Shown: in pieces, positions 56,046 through 64,000 of the stretch | Layout: each line of letters begins with the position of its first letter | Position numbering within the stretch: the first letter of the stretch is position 1 | From: Chlorocebus sabaeus | Taxonomy: Eukaryota; Chordata; Mammalia; Primates; Cercopithecidae | DNA: 64,000 nt | Assembly: GCF_047675955.1 (NCBI RefSeq) | Contig: NC_132915.1 | Span: forward strand, 48,622,026-48,686,025 | Reading direction: 5' to 3' | Notes under the pieces: generated by a model | Seen by the model: only the letters and a program-made list of their open reading frames with translations | The model's database searches: none | What the model was told of the DNA's origin: nothing | Translations under genes and position numbers: made by a program

Positions 56046-56948
56046 CGATCCCCTTTGCCTTTTAAGTTCTGCATACTACTAATCACCAGCTAAGATTCAT
56101 GTTATGTAGCTTTTTAACACCATGTAGCAGGCATTGAGGGACTGGCATTACTGGCCTCACACCTGGGAGCTTTTTAGTAATGTGAAAATGTGGGTCCCCA
56201 CTCCTCTATCACTATCTGCGCCTTAACCAGACCCCTAGGTGATTAACATGTACATTTAACATTTAGTACTCTGCTTTATAAAGCTATTACAGTAGTTCCA
56301 ACAAGGAGCTTGCATTGCTTCAACCTTAAAGCCTAATGTGCCTTCTTGTAAAGATCCTGATATTGTCAGGTTAGAATAGAAACTATTAGAAAAAAATACA
56401 TGCTTTGTGCATTTTTCACTGATTCAAGAATGTTTTTAGTCATTTCCTTTTCAGTGTGTGAAACAGCCTAACAATTCACTGGAGTTGAAACTCTGTTAAA
56501 GCAAATTTGAAATGGTTTAAAAAACTTCATTTTAAGATGGTATCCACTAAAACTATGCCTTAAAAGTTACCTTTTCTTCAAAAAAGAAGACATGTTCATC
56601 TTCACATGGTCAATTTTCATGTATTGTGTATAGTGTTTTAAAGAGCTATATTCCTCAAAATAAACTATATGAAACAGATTAATAGTCCTCATCATTTCCC
56701 CTAAGTTCAGTGCCATTCTGAAGAGGCAGATGTCTTATGCTCAGAATCCCTTCCTGTGCTACCCATCCCCCAAAAAGAACCCCTTTACATTGACCTTGTC
56801 TTCCACTACCACACAATAGGTCTGATTTTATCCACCATTGGATTACCATATACATATCCCCATTTTCTATGACCAACTTTCCCTCTCTTCATTTATGTAG
56901 TTTTCTGTCAAGCAATGAAAAGTCAACAGAGATCCGAGTCTGATCTTA

Positions 56949-56954
56949 TTTATT
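56949..56954 (-). terminator. RPS6: RPS6 poly(A) signal AATAAA
   Basis: The - strand reads AACAAATAAATAAGATC shortly after the stop codon, with AATAAA at 56949-56954. The very short 3' UTR is typical of ribosomal protein genes. Cleavage is expected near 56930. Confidence 0.9.
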
Positions 56955-56970
56955 TGTTACTCAAAAAATC

Positions 56971-60838
<3,868 letters not shown>

Positions 60839-60844
<6 letters not shown>

Positions 60845-60886
60845 CTTGAAGCAGCTGAACGCCTCCGAGGCGCCACGGAAAAGAGG
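60839..60886 (-). CDS. RPS6: RPS6 exon 1: TOP 5' UTR and first two codons
   Basis: The - strand reads CCTCTTTTCC from 60886, a 5' terminal oligopyrimidine tract typical of ribosomal protein mRNAs, then a 42-base leader and ATGAAG, with donor AAG/gtaggt at 60838. The coding part is 60839-60844. The start site is inferred from the TOP motif. Confidence 0.95.
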
Positions 60887-60890
60887 ACCA

Positions 60891-60898
60891 ACTTCCGC
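60891..60898 (-). promoter_or_regulatory. ETS/GABP-type site next to RPS6 start
   Basis: ACTTCCGC on +, that is GCGGAAGT on the RPS6 strand, lies 5-12 bp upstream of the inferred start. Confidence 0.55.
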
Positions 60899-60927
60899 TT
60901 AGCGCAAGTCTCATAGGCGCTTTCAGT

Positions 60928-60937
60928 TCTCGCGAGA
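60928..60937. promoter_or_regulatory. TCTCGCGAGA palindrome in RPS6 promoter
   Basis: An exact ten-base palindrome about 42-51 bp upstream of the inferred RPS6 start. This CGCG-type element is a known activator of TATA-less CpG-island promoters, often divergent ones. Confidence 0.8.
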
Positions 60938-60956
60938 TGAGCAGAAGTACGGGATA

Positions 60957-60964
60957 GCGGAAGT
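60957..60964 (+). promoter_or_regulatory. ETS/GABP-type site GCGGAAGT
   Basis: Second core match, about 20 bp beyond the CGCG palindrome and in the opposite orientation to the first. Confidence 0.5.
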
Positions 60965-60981
60965 AAGCACGGGTGGGCGGC

Positions 60982-60989
60982 ACTTCCGG
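60982..60989 (-). promoter_or_regulatory. ETS/GABP-type site ACTTCCGG
   Basis: Third core match (CCGGAAGT on the RPS6 strand), about 100 bp upstream of the start. Confidence 0.5.
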
Positions 60990-61139
60990 GGTCGAGTTGA
61001 ATCAGAGTCTGGGAGGTGAAGTTGGTTGCTAGTAGGTGTGAGGTTGTGCCCGCAGTGGTGGTCTGGTAAGGCGAGCCCGCGTGTAATTCTGAGGGTTAGC
61101 CCCTTCCCTGTCTTGTCTTTTCCACGCTCCCTGGGTTTT

Positions 61140-61437
61140 GGAGCTGGGTGGCTCACGCCTGTAATCCCAACACTTTGGGAGGCTGAGGTGGGCGGATTAT
61201 TTTAGGTCAGAAGTTCGAGACCAGCCTGGCCAACATGGCGAAACTCCGTCTCTAATAAAAATATATAAATTAGCCGCGCGTGGTGGTGGGGGGTGGGGGC
61301 GACTGTAGTTCCAGCTACTAGGGAGGCTGAGGCACGACAATCGCTTGAGCCCGAGAGGCGGAGGTTGCAATGAGCCCATATCTCACCACTGCACTGCAGC
61401 CTAGGCGACAGAGGGAGACTCCGCCTCAAAATAAAAA
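61140..61437 (+). repeat. Alu close to RPS6 promoter
   Basis: gagctgggtggctcacg to a short A-rich tail, about 250 bp upstream of the RPS6 start. Confidence 0.92.
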
Positions 61438-61636
61438 AAGTTCGAGTTCCAAACCAAGTAAACAAGAATAATGTTTACTTTCTAAAATTATCACATACCA
61501 TCTTCCCACTTTAGTGTCACAAAGGTTTGAGTTTAGGACTGTTTCACGTTCGAAGTTGAACGATTCTACTGAATCCGCTTTGATCATCTCACATTAATTC
61601 GTGGAATCTTGGTGAAATGATGCTTTTTAAAATCTG

Positions 61637-62480
61637 AGTACTGTATATAATTTTTTTATTGAGGTGAAATTGACATAACCAGTCATTTTTAAAGTGAACA
61701 ATTCAGTGGCATTTAGTACATTCACAATGCTGTACAACCACTATCTCTATCGATACAGTTCCAAAACATTTTCATCATCCTAAAAGAAAACGCTGTGCCC
61801 CGTTAAGCAGTTGCTCCCCCTTCCCCATTTCCACCAGGCCCTGGCAACCACTAATCTGTGTCCTGTCTCAGTGGATGTACCTATTTCACAAAAATGGAAT
61901 AATACAATATTGACCGTTTGTGTCTGTCTTACTAATCTTTTGAGTCGTTGCATGTATCAGTATGTCATCCCTTTTATGGCTCAATATGCTAATGTAGGTA
62001 TAGACTGCAATTTGTTTATCCATTCATCCATTAATAGACATTTGGGTTGTTTCTACCTTTTAACTATTGTAAATAGTTCTTCTATGTTTGAGTACTTGTT
62101 TTCAGTTATTTTTGGTATATACCTAAGAGTGAAATTGCTGGGTCATACAGTAATTTTATTCTCAACTCAGGGAGAAACAGAAACTATTTCACAGCAGCTG
62201 AACCGTTTTACGTTCCCACCAGCAATGTATGAGGACCGCAGTTTATCAAAATCATGGCCAACACTTTTTTAGTTTTTAAAAAATGTATTGTAGAGACAGG
62301 GTCAAAGCGAGATCCTGTTGGTCTGGAACTCTTGGCCTCCAGCATCCTCCTGCCTCAGCCTCTGGAGTAGGTTTCGATTTGCATTTCCCTAATGACTAAT
62401 GATGTTGGGCATGTTTTAATGTGTTTGTTGGCCATTTGTATATCTTCTTTAGAGAAATGTCTATATAAGCTCTTAACTCT
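61637..62480 (-). mobile_element. LINE-1 3' fragment, antisense
   Basis: attgaggtgaaattgacataac, ctgtacaaccactatctc and gggttgtttctaccttttaac are reversed L1 3' text. An Alu-derived patch interrupts it at about 62283. Confidence 0.9.
62283..62370 (-). repeat. Alu-derived fragment without tail
   Basis: tgtagagacagggtc and ggcctccagcatcctcctgcctcagcc, both truncated and rearranged. Confidence 0.65.
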
Positions 62481-62605
62481 CCCTGTTTTTTTCGCCCTAA
62501 TTATTTTTATTGAAGTAGTGGGAGTAAATTAATGTGAGGCAAAGACAAAGTCTAGAACTATGGGCTAGGTTTTTTTGTTTGTTTTTCCCTTTAAAAATAT
62601 TTTAG

Positions 62606-62740
62606 GGTGGCCAAACTCAGTGGCTCACACTGGTAATCCAAATGCTTTAGGACGCTGAGATGGGAGGATCTCCTGAGGCCAGGAGTTTGAGATCAGCCCG
62701 GGCAAACATAATGACACCCTGTCTCATTAAAAAAAAAAAA
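62606..62740 (+). repeat. Alu left-arm fragment
   Basis: ggtggccaaactcagtggc to poly-A, one monomer. Confidence 0.85.
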
Positions 62741-62744
62741 TTCA

Positions 62745-63388
62745 ATACATTTTAAATTGTGGTTCAAAAATACATAACACAAAATGTATCATCTTAACCA
62801 TTTTGAAGTGTGCACTTCAGTAATGTTAAATATATTAACATTGTTGTAAAATAGATCTCCAGAACTTTTTCATCTTGCAAAATGGGAACTTCATACTCAT
62901 TAAGTAACTCCTTTCCCCCTACCCACAGCTTTTGGTAACCATTCTACTTTCTGTCTCTATGATTTTGACTAAGTATCTCATATAAATGGAATCAAATGGT
63001 AGTTGTCTTTTTGTGACTGGCTTATGTCATTTAACATAATGGTCTCAAGGTTCATCCGTGTTATAGCATGTGACAGGATTTCCTTTGCTTTTAAGGCTGA
63101 ATAATACTCTGTTGCATGTAGATACTACATTTTGTTTAACCGTTCATCTGTCATTGGACATTTTGGTTGTTTCCACCTCTTGGCTACTGTAAATCATGCT
63201 GATATGAACATAGGTGTGCAAATATATCTTAGAGACAGACCCTGTTTTCAATTATTTGGGATATCCAGAAGTGGGACTGCTGGATCATGTAATAGTTCTA
63301 TTTTTAATTTTTTGAGGAACCTCTATACTCTTTTACGTGTGACTGTACCAATTTACAATCCCACCAACAGTACACAAGGGTTCTTTGC
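62745..63388 (-). mobile_element. LINE-1 3' fragment, antisense, second copy
   Basis: ttaaattgtggttcaaaaatac, ggctgaataatactctgttgc and ttggctactgtaaatcatgctg; parallel to the copy at 61637. Confidence 0.9.
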
Positions 63389-63389
63389 C

Positions 63390-63690
63390 TTTTTTTTTTT
63401 TTTTGAGACGGAGTCTTGCTGTGTTGCCCAGGCTGGAGTGCAGTGGCACAGTGTCGGCTCACTGCAACCGCTGCTTCCCAGGTTCAAGCGATTCTCCCAC
63501 TTCAGCCTCCTGAGTAGCTGCTGGGATTACAGGTGTGTGCCACCATGCCCGGCTAAATTTTATATTTTTAGTAGAGATGGGGTTTCACCATGTTGGTCAG
63601 GATAGTCTCAAACTCCTGACCTCAAATGATCCTCCTGCCTTGGCCTCCCAAGATGCTGGGATTACAGGTATCAGCCACTACATCAGGTCC
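63390..63690 (-). repeat. Alu, antisense
   Basis: T-run and gagacggagtcttgctgtg to ctacatcaggtcc. Confidence 0.93.
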
Positions 63691-63696
63691 ACACAC

Positions 63697-63994
63697 TTTT
63701 TTTCTTTTTTTTCTGAGACTGAGTTTCGCTCTTGTTGCCCAGGCTGGAGTGCAATGGCGCTATCTCAGCTCACCGCAACCTCTGCCCCCAGGTTCAAGCA
63801 ATTATTCTGCCTCAGCCTCCGAGTAGCTGGAATTACAGGCATGCACCAACACGCCCAGCTAATTTTTGTATTTTTAGTAAAGACGGGGTTTTTCCATGTT
63901 GGTCAGGCTGGTTTCGAACTCCCGACCTCAGGTAATCCACCCGTCTCGTCCTCCTGAAGTGCTGGGATTACAAGTGTGAGCCACTGTGCCTGGC
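63697..63994 (-). repeat. Alu, antisense
   Basis: T-rich start to cactgtgcctggctc; ends at the window edge. Confidence 0.93.
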
Positions 63995-64000
63995 TCACAC

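Larger units (their letters stand above)
54758..56930. other. Intergenic gap between converging DENND4C and RPS6
   Basis: Two inverted Alus lie at 55.3 and 55.8 kb. The remainder is AT-rich, with no ORF or RNA gene seen. Confidence 0.8.
61091..64000. other. Gene-free flank upstream of RPS6
   Basis: Made of Alus and two antisense L1 3' segments. No gene is recognised, and 62380-62600 is L1-like plus unremarkable sequence. Confidence 0.8.

Overview
This window is nuclear DNA from a catarrhine primate, human or a close relative. It is packed with Alu elements of J, S and Y type plus LINE-1 fragments, and the coding sequence lies in short exons with clean splice sites. AluY-type copies (for example near 26.9, 33.4 and 47 kb) point to an Old World monkey or ape. 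The sequence alone does not fix the species; some DENND4C residues may differ from the human protein as I remember it, but that comparison is from memory and weak.

Two protein-coding genes converge tail to tail. The 3' part of DENND4C runs on the + strand from the start of the window to about 54.76 kb. It has 21 coding exons (2562 to 52814) encoding the last ~1,355 residues: the end of the DENN module, a pentatricopeptide-like repeat, a long Ser-rich central region, a five-cysteine cluster and a conserved C-terminal domain. The exons for the N-terminal part lie upstream of the window. RPS6 (ribosomal protein eS6) is complete on the - strand: six exons, 249 codons, start codon at 60842-60844, stop at 56971-56973, a TOP-type transcription start near 60886 and a CpG-rich promoter. 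About 2.2 kb of Alu-bearing sequence separates the two poly(A) signals.

From about 61.1 kb to the end there is no gene, only Alu copies and two antisense LINE-1 3' segments.

The genes have separate jobs. DENND4 proteins activate RAB10 in vesicle traffic, and eS6 is a structural and phospho-regulated part of the 40S ribosomal subunit. Nothing here suggests an operon-like link or a new multi-gene system. The points most worth a second look are a GC-AG intron in DENND4C, a run of frame-neutral phase-1 exons with a possible poison exon between them, a small tandem duplication right after the largest exon, a MADE1 hairpin and two Pumilio sites in the DENND4C 3' UTR, a TCTCGCGAGA palindrome with ETS sites in the RPS6 promoter, and two diverged copies of a ~330-bp segment in different introns.
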